19,602 nt of DNA from Deltaproteobacteria bacterium (GCA_003694325.1 RFKJ01000493.1:1-19602), one strand, 5' to 3'. Shown: positions 6,760 to 14,455, counted from the first letter of the stretch. Translations and numbers: made by a program. The notes: generated by a model not told the origin, from the letters alone.

Positions 6760-8442
6760 TCACAACGCCAGGTCGGTCAGCAGGTAGACGCGGCCGGCGC
6801 CGTACTCGCCGTCGGTCTCGGTGTAGTCGTAGCGGGCCGCCCCCACGGCGAGGTCGGTTCGTCCGTCGCCGTTGGCATCGAAGCCGCCGGCGAGGGAGGC
6901 GCCCGCGTAGTCGCCGAAGTGTTCGCCCTGGAGCACCAGGGAGGCGTCTGCTCCCGACACGGTGCCCGTGATGGTGCTGGGGAAGAGGTAGACCTTGCCC
7001 GGGAGATCCGCGCCGTAGTACCAGTCCCGCGGGGCGCTGATGGCGAGGTCTTCCAACCCGTCGCCGTCCAGGTCGCCAGGCGACGCCAACCCGCGGCCCA
7101 GCCACTCGTAGCCGCGTTCGGGCAGCACGGCGGCGGTTGCGACGTCGTCGAGGACGCCGCTGTCCGTGATCGGCCCGCGCACCAGCCAGGTCTTGCCGCC
7201 ACGGGTGTAGGCATCGGGGTCCAGGCTGCCGCTGACGACAAGGTCGGCGTAGCCGTCGCCGTTGGTGTCCGGGTGCACGAGCGGGGCGGTCATGCCCACG
7301 TCGGCCTGCTCCCGGTTGCCGTACAGCGCCGTCGCGCCGTCGGCCACGTTGACGTCGTGGTCGATGGGGCCCGGGATGACGTAGACGGTGCCGGCGGAGC
7401 GAGCGTGGACGCTCGTTTGTGGTTCTGTGACAATCAGGTCTGGGATTCCGTCTCCGGATAGATCTTCGCTGGCGGAGAACTCGACTCCGAACCCACCCGC
7501 CATATCGGTTCCAGAGATCCGCCATGTGGCGGATTGTTCTGTTGCACCACTGGTGGGCGGAGTGGCCCATAGATCGACGACGCTCACCCCTCCGACGGGT
7601 TGCGACGATCCGATTGCCAGAAGTGGTTGCGCGGTGCCGCTTTCGGGAAGGAGTCCGACAGAGAATCCTAGATGCTGATCATAGGTCGACCCGTCGATGA
7701 TGATGTCGGCATCTGCATCCGACAGCATCCCCGCGACTGGCCCGTAGTAGACCAGGGCGTGGCCTCCCTGCACCTCGATGGGGAGCACGCTGTACGGCAT
7801 GCCGATGACGAGGTCGTCGTAGCCGTCACCGTTCCAGTCCTGCCCGCCGCCGATGGCCCAGCCCACGCCGGAGTTCGACTCCTCGGGCTCGACCGTCGCA
7901 GTGGCCCCTGCGATGGGGCCCGACGGCATGGTGGCCGGCACGACATAGACGGTGCCCGGCCAGTCGGCCCCCTCTCCGGGCGTCAGCTCCCAGGGGGCGC
8001 CGATCAGCAGGTCGTCGATACCGTCACCGTCCACGTCGCCACCGGGCACGATCCGTGCGCCCAGCATCGAGTACTGTTCGCCCTGCCACACCGCGGCGGC
8101 GTCGGCCAGCTCCCGGGTGGGACCGGCGTCAGACCCGTCACAGTCTTCGTCGACGCCGTTGCCTGGGACCTCATCCTGGGCAGGGTTGATGTCCGGGTCC
8201 TGGTCGTCGCAGTCCTGGGTGCCGGCGAAGAAGCCGTCGCCGTCGTCGTCCGGGGGGTGGCGTCGGCCGCCGGTGTCGCCGGTATCCCCAGGAGCGCCGC
8301 CGTCGGTCGTCGTCCCGCCGTCCGCCTGCGCGGAGCCGGTGTCATCCGAGCCCTGGGGGCCGGGAGGAGTGCGGCTGTTGTCCACCGAGCGGCAGGCCAT
8401 GGTGGACACGGCCAGGAACAGCAGGGCGAGGGCGGGCATCAT
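6760..8442 (-). CDS. Putative lipoprotein with MopE-like metal motif and FG-GAP repeats
   Basis: The 560-residue protein is exported: residues 1-17 end in STMAC, an acceptable lipobox (C17), though the signal lacks a basic n-region. A Gly/Asp/Thr-rich linker (25-64) leads to DDDGDGFFAGTQDCDD and GNGVDEDCDG (65-103), the double Asp/Cys pattern of MopE-type metal-binding motifs common in Myxococcota. Six FG-GAP-type calcium loops follow: DVDGDGIDDL at 136-145, DWNGDGYDDL at 202-211, DLSGDGIPDL at 327-336, DTNGDGYADL at 392-401, DLDGDGLEDL at 457-466 and DANGDGRTDL at 522-531. These predict an integrin-alpha-like beta-propeller. The start ATG overlaps the metallopeptidase stop (ATGA), so this is the last gene of an exported-protein operon. 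Codons for about residues 255-350 are unusually AT-rich. The surface propeller role is inferred from the family. Confidence 0.9.
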   Translation of the reverse strand: MMPALALLFLAVSTMACRSVDNSRTPPGPQGSDDTGSAQADGGTTTDGGAPGDTGDTGGRRHPPDDDGDGFFAGTQDCDDQDPDINPAQDEVPGNGVDEDCDGSDAGPTRELADAAAVWQGEQYSMLGARIVPGGDVDGDGIDDLLIGAPWELTPGEGADWPGTVYVVPATMPSGPIAGATATVEPEESNSGVGWAIGGGQDWNGDGYDDLVIGMPYSVLPIEVQGGHALVYYGPVAGMLSDADADIIIDGSTYDQHLGFSVGLLPESGTAQPLLAIGSSQPVGGVSVVDLWATPPTSGATEQSATWRISGTDMAGGFGVEFSASEDLSGDGIPDLIVTEPQTSVHARSAGTVYVIPGPIDHDVNVADGATALYGNREQADVGMTAPLVHPDTNGDGYADLVVSGSLDPDAYTRGGKTWLVRGPITDSGVLDDVATAAVLPERGYEWLGRGLASPGDLDGDGLEDLAISAPRDWYYGADLPGKVYLFPSTITGTVSGADASLVLQGEHFGDYAGASLAGGFDANGDGRTDLAVGAARYDYTETDGEYGAGRVYLLTDLAL

Positions 8443-9713
8443 CGGTCGGTCCCGTTGAAGGCGGCTTCGGTATCGGTTTCCGGCTGCCAGCCCACGGTGG
8501 CGGCGCCGGCCGACATCGCCGCGGCGGCGTCGGTTCCGTCGGACGCCCAGCCCTGGGGATCGGCGGCGTCCCAGATGTCGTAGACGTCTTCCACCGGGAT
8601 TCCCTCGGCCGAGACCAGGTCCCACAGCATTCGCAGCCAGTCGTACTCCACCGCCCGTCCAGCACCCGCGGTACACATGTCGGCGGCGTAGTCGCCGGAC
8701 CCGATGCCGTGGGTGAGCAGGGCGAGGTTGGGGTAGATGGCGCAGGAGACCAGGTCGGCGTCCCACACGCTACCAGTGGTATGGCCGTTGTTTTCCCAGT
8801 CGATCCAGTCGCCATACCAGTCGAAGGCGCAGTCCAGTTCGGACTCGTCGTTGAAGGCATAGGCCGCCCAGAAGTGGGCGATGCCCTCTGCTGCGGCAGC
8901 GCCCTGGTACTCTTCGGAGTTGAGCGCGTGGCTGTCACCGGCTTCGCCGATGCAGCCGCCCGGCGGGGGAACGTAGCCGTAGTTGGCATGGGCCTTCTGC
9001 CCGGCGTTGGCATAGCGTGCCACCATGTGCCCCATCTCGTGGACGATCAGGGTCTTGGTGAATGTGTTGAGACACTCCGCCGACGGGCACATGTACGCCG
9101 CCAGGATGAGCGGTGGTCCGGAGTCGACGAGGCGGACGCAGCTTCCGCACATGCTGCCGTCGGGGTTGACGTACCGCTGCGTGTAGAAGCGCAGGTTTTC
9201 CCCACTCAGTCCCGCATTGCTGCGGCGCATCGCCCAGGTGGCGGCGGCCATGGTGCGCCACTGGTCGGCGATGTTGGTGGTGAGGGTGACGGTCAGGCCG
9301 GGGACCGACGACGGACGGAAGGAGGGCACGACACAGGCGTACTTGGCGTTATCGGTGTCGTTGTTGAGCACCGAGACGATGTTGCCGTTGACGCTGGCCT
9401 TGGACACGACGGCGAGGCGGTAGTCTTCGAAGGCGCTCATGCCGGTGACGGTCGCGCAGCCGACGTCCGTCCCGCTGTCGGCCACGAAGTCGTCGTACAG
9501 CAGAACGCCATCGGACAAGCGGGTCACGCGCAACAGCACGCCGGCCGCGGCGACGGGGCTCAGGTCCGTGAGGTAGTCGTCGCCGCTGGACGTGCTGGCG
9601 TCGGTGAAGTCGACGGCGTACTGGAACCAGATGGGCACGTCCAGGGCGCGTGCGACGGGGGACAGTGCCAGGAGGATGGTGGACAGCAGGAACGGGAGGA
9701 CGTGGCGGATCAT
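8439..9713 (-). CDS. Secreted putative HExxH zinc metallopeptidase
   Basis: The 424-residue protein has a signal peptide (MIRHVLPFLLSTILLALSPV, cleavage probably after ARA at about residue 23). The zincin motif HEMGH lies at 225-229 in TLIVHEMGHMVARY. Downstream glutamates in NSEEYQGAAAAEGIAHFWAA (E267, E268, E276) are candidates for the third zinc ligand, as in gluzincins, but none is proven. Eleven or more cysteines in the mature part fit an extracytoplasmic, disulfide-bonded protein. Residues 24-140 look beta-rich, perhaps a substrate- or partner-binding domain. I do not recognise a named peptidase family. The ATG overlaps the stop of the preceding gene by ATGA and has a GGAGG site 7 nt upstream (9721-9725). 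The long open frame continuing to 10220 is only a shadow of that gene. It probably acts outside the cytoplasm together with its operon partners. Confidence 0.85.
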   Translation of the reverse strand: MIRHVLPFLLSTILLALSPVARALDVPIWFQYAVDFTDASTSSGDDYLTDLSPVAAAGVLLRVTRLSDGVLLYDDFVADSGTDVGCATVTGMSAFEDYRLAVVSKASVNGNIVSVLNNDTDNAKYACVVPSFRPSSVPGLTVTLTTNIADQWRTMAAATWAMRRSNAGLSGENLRFYTQRYVNPDGSMCGSCVRLVDSGPPLILAAYMCPSAECLNTFTKTLIVHEMGHMVARYANAGQKAHANYGYVPPPGGCIGEAGDSHALNSEEYQGAAAAEGIAHFWAAYAFNDESELDCAFDWYGDWIDWENNGHTTGSVWDADLVSCAIYPNLALLTHGIGSGDYAADMCTAGAGRAVEYDWLRMLWDLVSAEGIPVEDVYDIWDAADPQGWASDGTDAAAAMSAGAATVGWQPETDTEAAFNGTDR

Positions 9714-10336
9714 GGCGTCACCTCCCCGTACCAGGTGATCAGGCCGTCGTCGCCGGCCGCCGCGTTGGATGCGGCGACTTCTTCTTCGGCCGCGGCCGAC
9801 CAGGCTCCGCCCGTGGACAGCGTCGCTGTTTCGTCGTCGTCGAGGATCAGCGCACCGTGTTCGTCCCAGGCCACGTGCAGCAGCGGCGCGCCCTGGCGCA
9901 TCCGTTCGGTGCCCTCCCCGTCGAGCAGGACCACCTGGACCGACAGGTCGCTGAGCCAGTGCACCTGTTCGTCGTCGAAGAATTTGTCGTCCAGGCCCTC
10001 CAGCGACAGTTCCACCGTCGTGTAGGCGGGGACTTCTTCGGCTTCGGTCGACCACGTTGCCGTTTGTCCAGCGAACACGAGCCGCGCGTCCAGACGCGCC
10101 GACAGGCCGTCGACGTCCGGAGTGCGGACCTGCAGCACCGGCTGGGTCCAGCCGTCGACTCCGCGCGTCCATGACAGCTCCATCGCGCCGCGTGCGCCCG
10201 GTTCTGGCAGTGTGCCACACGAGTCGTCGTTCGTCGTGGTGCTGGCGCTGGCGTCAGCGACGGCGGAGGTGGTGAGCAGCAGGGCGACCGTCAGGTGCGC
10301 CAGCAGGCTGACCTTCGGGGGGGGCGGGCGGTGCAT
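9710..10336 (-). CDS. Secreted protein of unknown function
   Basis: I do not recognise this 208-residue protein. It has a signal peptide (MHRPPPPKVSLLAHLTVALL and onward, cleavage near ADASA at about 31-35) and an acidic mature part. About residues 50-165 alternate hydrophobic residues as in a beta-sandwich (for example VLQVRTPDVDGL and DLSVQVVLLDGEG). The tail is Glu/Asp/Ala-rich. There is no catalytic motif and only one cysteine, in DDSCGTLPEPG. ATG 10336 is supported by a GGAG site (10343-10346), and the gene opens the three-gene ATGA-overlapping run. Codons 4-7 lie in a run of eight C on the coding strand (10317-10324), where a one-base slip would abolish the protein. Its position suggests a partner, inhibitor or scaffold of the metallopeptidase, but that is only inference. 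Confidence 0.78.
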   Translation of the reverse strand: MHRPPPPKVSLLAHLTVALLLTTSAVADASASTTTNDDSCGTLPEPGARGAMELSWTRGVDGWTQPVLQVRTPDVDGLSARLDARLVFAGQTATWSTEAEEVPAYTTVELSLEGLDDKFFDDEQVHWLSDLSVQVVLLDGEGTERMRQGAPLLHVAWDEHGALILDDDETATLSTGGAWSAAAEEEVAASNAAAGDDGLITWYGEVTP

Positions 10337-10488
10337 GGTGTCTCCAACGTGGTTCGCCCGCTCGGGCCCGGACGGCACGTCGCACGCCGAACCGGAACAG
10401 GTGGAATCAGGCTGCCAGCGTGGCTTGCGGTGCGCAAGCGAGCAACCGCCAGCGCCGCCGTGAACATGGCGACCACGCCCCCCACCCC
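10337..10488 (-). other. Intergenic stretch with a small hairpin
   Basis: This 152-bp gap separates the 743-residue protein gene from the exported-protein operon. GCTTGCG (10423-10429) and CGCAAGC (10433-10439) form a perfect 7-bp stem with a GTG loop. No T-run follows on the minus strand, so the hairpin could be a weak terminator or attenuator. A GTG-initiated 64-codon frame (10291-10485) crosses it but runs into the next gene and is not called. Confidence 0.45.
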
Positions 10489-12720
10489 CTACTGCTGCCT
10501 CGTCGGCCCCTTCGGCGCACCGATGTCCGTCCGCCGCTGGAAGCGACGCAGCGCCCGCGGGAGCTGGAAGGGCTGGTCGGCGTCGTCCTTGCCGTTCTTG
10601 TCGGTGCTGTCCTTCGAGTCGGACGTGTCGGCCGGATCGACGGTGGTGGAGGTGCCGCCCTTGCCGTCCTTGCCGTTCTTGTCGGCGCTGTCCGTGGTCT
10701 CGGTGCCGGTGTCGGCGTGTTCGGTGGGCTGCTGCACCGTTGCGGACGGTCCCGCGGTCTCGGGTGCCGGGGGCTGCTCGATCGTGGTGGTCGATGTCTG
10801 TGCGTGGGTGCCCGGTTCGGCAGGAGTCTGTTCGGAAACGGTCGTGTCCTGCTCGCACACCGGTTCCTCGACCGGCTGTTCGCACTCGCCCTCGTCCAGG
10901 GACTGTTCGGTGGACGGGGCTTCCGGGGAGCGGAACACGCCACGGGCCAGCGCTTCGCGCACCCGGGCATCACTGAATTCGTCAGCCGGCTGGTCGACGA
11001 CGAGGCCGACGGTGCCGCGGGCCTTCCCGCTTGCGCCCTTCACCATCGACGCGGACAGCGAGCCCCCGACCCCCACCCGCAGCTCGCCCTGGATGCGCGG
11101 CGCCTCGAGGGTCATCGACCGGGCTGCCGCGGCGATGGCACCGCCCCACGGCTGCAGCCAGTCGGCCACGCCGTCCGTGCCAGTCGCCGCCGCACACAGC
11201 GCGTCGTGGATGTCGCGGAGGGCCTGGACCGGGCCGAGCTCCGGCGGCGCCTGGATGCCGGCCTGGGCGAGGTCGCGCATGGTGTCGCCCCGGGCGGTCA
11301 GCCGGCCGACCAGGCGCAGGGTGTCGATGCCACCGATGACACCGGCTCCCCCCATGGCTTCGATGGCCTTCCCCAGCTCGTCGGCCACGACGTTGTCGAC
11401 CAGCGACGGGTCGGCGGGAAGCTCCACGGCCCGCGACAGCTCCACGCCGTTCAGCATCGCCGCCAGGCCCTCGCCGACACCGGTGTCTCCCCGAAGGATC
11501 CCGACCAGCTCGTGGAGCGGCACGCAGAGACTGTCCGACACGGCCGTCTCGCCGTGGGACGCGCCGATTTCGAAGGTGATCGATGCGCCGTCCGGATCGG
11601 GCTGCAGGTCGGCCGTGTCGGAGCCCTGGACAATCGGCAGGTACAGGGAGGCATGGGCGTCGGCACCGAACCGTTCGGCGGCAGCCGCCATCAGCGAGGA
11701 GTCGAGGACATGGGCCAGCAGCTCGCAGGTGGCCAGTTCGAGCAGGCCGTTGGCGGTGCCCTCGACCTGGAGGGCGACCGGTCCGGACCCGGCGATCACC
11801 TCGACGCGCGCGTTCTGCTTCAGGTCGGCCAGGCCTTCCCACGTCCGGGCGAGGACCCGCAGGGTGTCGGACACGGCGGCCAGGACGCCGGGGATCGTCG
11901 CGGCGGGCTGGAGCCCGGCGGCCTCCCGGGCCTCGGCTTCGGCGAAGGCCCGGACCTCGGTCTGCATGTCGGGAAGGTCGATCGCTTCGCCGAGGTGCAA
12001 CCAGCCGGCATCGTCGGCGAGGTGGAGGATCCGGGCGCCCGCCAGGAACATCGCCGCGACGCCCGGCATGGCGAAGTTGGCCAGCCCGGCCAGGAGCAGT
12101 TCCGTGCCGCTGAGCACGGCGTTGCCCTCGAAGTCCACGCCGACCCCCACGCCCGCGGTCGCGGCAAAGCCGGAGAACAGCTCGGGATCGACGCCGCTCA
12201 CCATCAGCGAGACGCCCGTGTCGTCGCCGACGTCCACCTTGAACTCGGAGCTGGTCGTGACGGCGAAGCTGCCGTCCTCCTGCCGGAGCACCCGGGTGCT
12301 CGCTTCGATGTCACCACCCAGGCCCAGCGATCCCCCCAGCGTCCCGTGCGTGCAGATCCCGATGCCGGCCGGCCACTGGGCCTCCAGCAGGTCGGGGCGC
12401 CAGCGGGCCGCGACCTTCGCCACGGAGACGAGGTCCTGGCGGCGGGCCCAGGCCATCACGCCCGGGTCTTCGATGTGGGAGGCGGCCATGGGGACCGCGG
12501 CTTCCAGCGGCAGGCACTCGAGCACCATGCCGAGCATGCTGTCGCCTTCGCCCTCCTGCGAGGTGAGGCCCGCATCCTCCAGCAGTGCCTGGTTGCTGGT
12601 CGCCTGCTGGCTGTCGGCGCCGGCGGCCATGGTCTGCAAGCCACTGGACTGCTGGGTGGTGGACTGCTGGGTGGTGGGCTGGGTGGTGGACTGCGAGTGG
12701 GTGGACTGCTGGGCGTACAT
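10489..12720 (-). CDS. Large unknown protein with Gln/Ser/Thr head and charged repeat tail
   Basis: I do not recognise this 743-residue protein. It has no signal peptide. Residues 2-27 are low-complexity Gln/Ser/Thr (STTQQ repeats), followed by a helix-like LQTMAAGADSQQATSNQALL. About 90-240 is beta-rich with glycine-rich amphipathic strands (SLGLGGDIEASTRVL, DGSFAVTTSSEFKVDVGD). About 250-600 is mainly helical and Ala/Leu-rich, including a mildly hydrophobic stretch LLLAGLANFAMPGVAAMFLA. The tail (about 610-743) is disordered, rich in Glu/Gln/Thr/Pro, and twice carries a D-K-N-G-K-D motif, ending in basic ALRRFQRR. ATG 12720 has a GGAGG site 8 nt upstream. The head recalls leader regions of proteins associated with contractile injection systems in Myxococcota, but this resemblance is weak. 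The exported-protein operon follows 152 nt downstream. It is clearly coding: the frame is long, codon use is good and the Shine-Dalgarno is strong. Confidence 0.8.
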   Translation of the reverse strand: MYAQQSTHSQSTTQPTTQQSTTQQSSGLQTMAAGADSQQATSNQALLEDAGLTSQEGEGDSMLGMVLECLPLEAAVPMAASHIEDPGVMAWARRQDLVSVAKVAARWRPDLLEAQWPAGIGICTHGTLGGSLGLGGDIEASTRVLRQEDGSFAVTTSSEFKVDVGDDTGVSLMVSGVDPELFSGFAATAGVGVGVDFEGNAVLSGTELLLAGLANFAMPGVAAMFLAGARILHLADDAGWLHLGEAIDLPDMQTEVRAFAEAEAREAAGLQPAATIPGVLAAVSDTLRVLARTWEGLADLKQNARVEVIAGSGPVALQVEGTANGLLELATCELLAHVLDSSLMAAAAERFGADAHASLYLPIVQGSDTADLQPDPDGASITFEIGASHGETAVSDSLCVPLHELVGILRGDTGVGEGLAAMLNGVELSRAVELPADPSLVDNVVADELGKAIEAMGGAGVIGGIDTLRLVGRLTARGDTMRDLAQAGIQAPPELGPVQALRDIHDALCAAATGTDGVADWLQPWGGAIAAAARSMTLEAPRIQGELRVGVGGSLSASMVKGASGKARGTVGLVVDQPADEFSDARVREALARGVFRSPEAPSTEQSLDEGECEQPVEEPVCEQDTTVSEQTPAEPGTHAQTSTTTIEQPPAPETAGPSATVQQPTEHADTGTETTDSADKNGKDGKGGTSTTVDPADTSDSKDSTDKNGKDDADQPFQLPRALRRFQRRTDIGAPKGPTRQQ
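10586..10693. repeat. Two 27-bp direct repeats, 81 bp apart, inside the unknown gene
   Basis: Copies at 10586-10612 and 10667-10693 differ at one base. They encode D-S-(T/A)-D-K-N-G-K-D in the disordered tail. The 81-bp offset is a multiple of three, so the copies stay in frame. Confidence 0.88.
12646..12713. repeat. Short tandem repeat coding the Gln/Ser/Thr head
   Basis: Variants of a 15-bp unit, GGACTGCTGGGTGGT, recur several times on the plus strand and encode STTQQ-type repeats at residues 3-25 of the 743-residue protein. Such in-frame repeats can change copy number. Confidence 0.8.
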
Positions 12721-12728
12721 GCGGGCGA

Positions 12729-12733
12729 CCTCC
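12729..12733 (-). promoter_or_regulatory. Shine-Dalgarno fixing the start of the 743-residue protein
   Basis: GGAGG on the minus strand lies 8 nt before ATG 12720. It supports this start over an upstream ATG at 12864, which would add an Arg/Pro-rich leader with no ribosome binding site. Confidence 0.75.
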
Positions 12734-12821
12734 GAGGGTTGCCCGCTTGGAGAGCAGGACCGGTGCCGGCGCCGGCCCACGTGATCCGGGGGACTTGCCA
12801 CGCCGATGGGGCCCGGCCCGT

Positions 12822-12860
12822 CGACAGTTCGACAGGGGGGGTGTCCGAAATTCGACACCC
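12822..12860. promoter_or_regulatory. Inverted and direct repeats between two same-strand genes
   Basis: GGGTGTC (12839-12845) and GACACCC (12854-12860) are perfect inverted repeats around CGAAATTC, whose GAA/TTC can extend the stem past one bulged C. Just left, TCGACAG is directly repeated (12821-12827 and 12829-12835), and TTCGACA occurs both at 12828-12834 and in the right arm. The site lies 47 nt beyond the radical SAM stop and about 100 nt upstream of the 743-residue gene. It could be a terminator without a T-tract or an operator; I cannot tell which. Confidence 0.45.
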
Positions 12861-12906
12861 TCAAGAATCGTGCCAGCGCCCCCCGCTGGTCTCCCCCCGG
12901 TCCGGA

Positions 12907-14361
12907 TCAGGCCAGGACCTCCATGCCGGCGTCGTCCCCGGCAGCCGGGTCGTGGACCAGCATCTGCCAGGCGGTCGCCAGCGAACGCTTCAACTCATCC
13001 TTGCTCTTGATCCGGGCCATCGCCCGGGCGATGTACCGGGGCCGGTAGTAGAAGCGCAGGTAGGCCAGCCTCGTCCACCGCTGGATCTCGGCGTCGGTCA
13101 TGTCGCAGAGCGGCCGGGGGATGTCCTCGTCGACGCCGGCCTCGATGTGCTCCCGCCAGTAGTCGCGGCCGGTCTCCTGCAGCAGCAGGGTGTACAGCTC
13201 GGTCGCCGGCATGGGCGTGACCTTGCTGAACTGCGCGTAGTCCAGGTCCAGCTCCAGGGCGAGGCGGATGGTCTGCCGGATGGTGGCTTCCGTCTCGTAG
13301 GGGTTGCCGACCATGAAGTAGCCGAAGGTGTGGATGCCGTGCTTGCGGGTGGCGGCGATGACCTCGCGGTACATCTCCAGGCTGGTCGACTTCTTCAGCG
13401 TCTGCAGGATCTCCCGGTTGCCCGACTCGATGCCGTAGTAGATCCGGTTGCACCCCGCCCGGCGCATGGCCCGCAGCACGTCGTCGTTGATGCAGTCCAC
13501 CCGGGTGCGCGCGGCCCACACGATGTCCAGCCTGCGTCGCTGGATCTCCTCGCAGATGTCGATCACCCGCTGCTTGCGGATGGTGAAGCTGCTGTCGAAG
13601 AAGTCCAGCTCGCGGATGCCGTACTCGTGGTGGCAGATCTCCAGCTCGTCGACGACGTTGCCCGGCGAGCGCGCCCGGAAGGGCTTGCTGCCCTGCTCGC
13701 AGAAGATGCACTTGTAGGGACAGCCGCGGCTGGTGATGAAGCAGGTGAAGTTGCGGTACTGGCTGATGAAACTGTAGTAGATGCTGTTGTCGATGAGGTT
13801 GCGCGCCGGGAAGGGCGCCGCGTCGATGTCGGCGTCGGCGGCGTGGGGGGTGACGACGACCTCGCCGTCGGCGCGGCGGTAGGCGATGCCGCGCACCGCC
13901 GACAGGTCGCCCTTCCGGGTCAGGGCGGTCAGCAGGTCGGGCAGGGCCCGTTCGGCTTCGCCGGTGACGGCGTAGTCCAGTTCCGGGTAGGCCAGGGTCT
14001 CGCGCGGGTAGATGGAGAGGTGGACCCCGCCGACGATGACCGGCACCGGGAGCTGCGCCTTGATGGCCCGGATCCAGTCCATCGACTGGAAGAACAGGTA
14101 GGTGGTCAGCGTGTAGCCGACGTAGTCGGGGCCGAAGCGGCGCAGGCGGTCCAGGCACTGCTCCAGCGACAGCCCCTCGGCGTGGGCGTCGATGAACAGC
14201 ACGTCGCAGCCGGCGGCTTCCAGGATGCCGGCGACGTAGAGCAGCGACAGCGACGGGAAGATCCCGTAGTTCTCCTTCACCGTCTTGATGCCCGGTTCGT
14301 TCCGCACCGGTCCATAGGGGGGGTAGACCAGGGCGATCCGCAGTCCATCGAGTCCGGGCAC
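12907..14361 (-). CDS. B12-binding-domain radical SAM protein
   Basis: The 484-residue protein has an N-terminal cobalamin-binding-like Rossmann domain (about 1-160), with LRIALVYPPYGP at the start, VIVGGVHLSIYP at 108-119 and VTGEAE at 132-137. A radical SAM barrel follows (about 200-400). The [4Fe-4S] cysteines are C214, C218 and C221 in SRGCPYKCIFCEQ, and YYGIESGN and YFMVGNPYET are typical later barrel elements. The tail (405-484) is helical. Class B radical SAM enzymes with this layout mostly methylate unreactive carbons or modify lipids and natural products; the substrate here cannot be read from the sequence. The GTG start at 14361 is set by a GGAGG site 6 nt upstream; the extended frame to 14496 overlaps the divergent gene. 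It is a cytoplasmic, oxygen-sensitive enzyme by family. The divergent neighbour is a membrane glycosyltransferase, hinting at lipid or glycan chemistry. Confidence 0.95.
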   Translation of the reverse strand: MPGLDGLRIALVYPPYGPVRNEPGIKTVKENYGIFPSLSLLYVAGILEAAGCDVLFIDAHAEGLSLEQCLDRLRRFGPDYVGYTLTTYLFFQSMDWIRAIKAQLPVPVIVGGVHLSIYPRETLAYPELDYAVTGEAERALPDLLTALTRKGDLSAVRGIAYRRADGEVVVTPHAADADIDAAPFPARNLIDNSIYYSFISQYRNFTCFITSRGCPYKCIFCEQGSKPFRARSPGNVVDELEICHHEYGIRELDFFDSSFTIRKQRVIDICEEIQRRRLDIVWAARTRVDCINDDVLRAMRRAGCNRIYYGIESGNREILQTLKKSTSLEMYREVIAATRKHGIHTFGYFMVGNPYETEATIRQTIRLALELDLDYAQFSKVTPMPATELYTLLLQETGRDYWREHIEAGVDEDIPRPLCDMTDAEIQRWTRLAYLRFYYRPRYIARAMARIKSKDELKRSLATAWQMLVHDPAAGDDAGMEVLA

Positions 14362-14367
14362 GCCGCA

Positions 14368-14372
14368 CCTCC
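14368..14372 (-). promoter_or_regulatory. Shine-Dalgarno fixing the radical SAM GTG start
   Basis: GGAGG lies exactly 6 nt before GTG 14361 on the minus strand. This decides for the GTG over upstream candidates that would overlap the divergent gene. Confidence 0.8.
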
Positions 14373-14442
14373 GAACCGTTCCTGTACCCCGGTCAGCGGG
14401 AGGGCAAAGCACCGAACCGTCACGGCGGGGCGCCGGGCGGGC

Positions 14443-14448
14443 TAACGG
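14443..14448 (+). promoter_or_regulatory. Weak -10-like element before the glycosyltransferase gene
   Basis: TAACGG ends 7 nt before GTG 14456, in the same position as the TAnnnT elements of other leader genes here, but the final T is missing. The spacer CAGGGCC contains AGGG, too close to the start for an ideal Shine-Dalgarno. Low confidence. Confidence 0.22.
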
Positions 14449-14455
14449 CAGGGCC

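Noticed and set aside
6300..6971. Frames in the repeat region, such as the plus-strand frame here and a minus-strand frame at 6171-6722
   Set aside because: Their translations simply follow the DNA repeats, lack ribosome sites and run into the FG-GAP gene or the carbamoyltransferase start.
10423..10439. 7-bp hairpin considered as a Rho-independent terminator
   Set aside because: No T-run follows on the relevant strand and the stem is short; left only as a note in the intergenic entry.
10291..10485. 64-codon minus-strand small frame between the 743-aa gene and the exported operon
   Set aside because: It overlaps the start of the next gene, has a GTG start inside a G-run and no family signal; the hydrophobic head is too weak to call.
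10420..14445. Very long plus-strand open frame (1341 codons) opposite the 743-aa and radical SAM genes
   Set aside because: It is an antisense shadow created by high GC codon bias. The opposite strand carries a recognisable radical SAM protein with strong ribosome sites, and the translated shadow is Gly/Arg/His/Asp-rich without family motifs.
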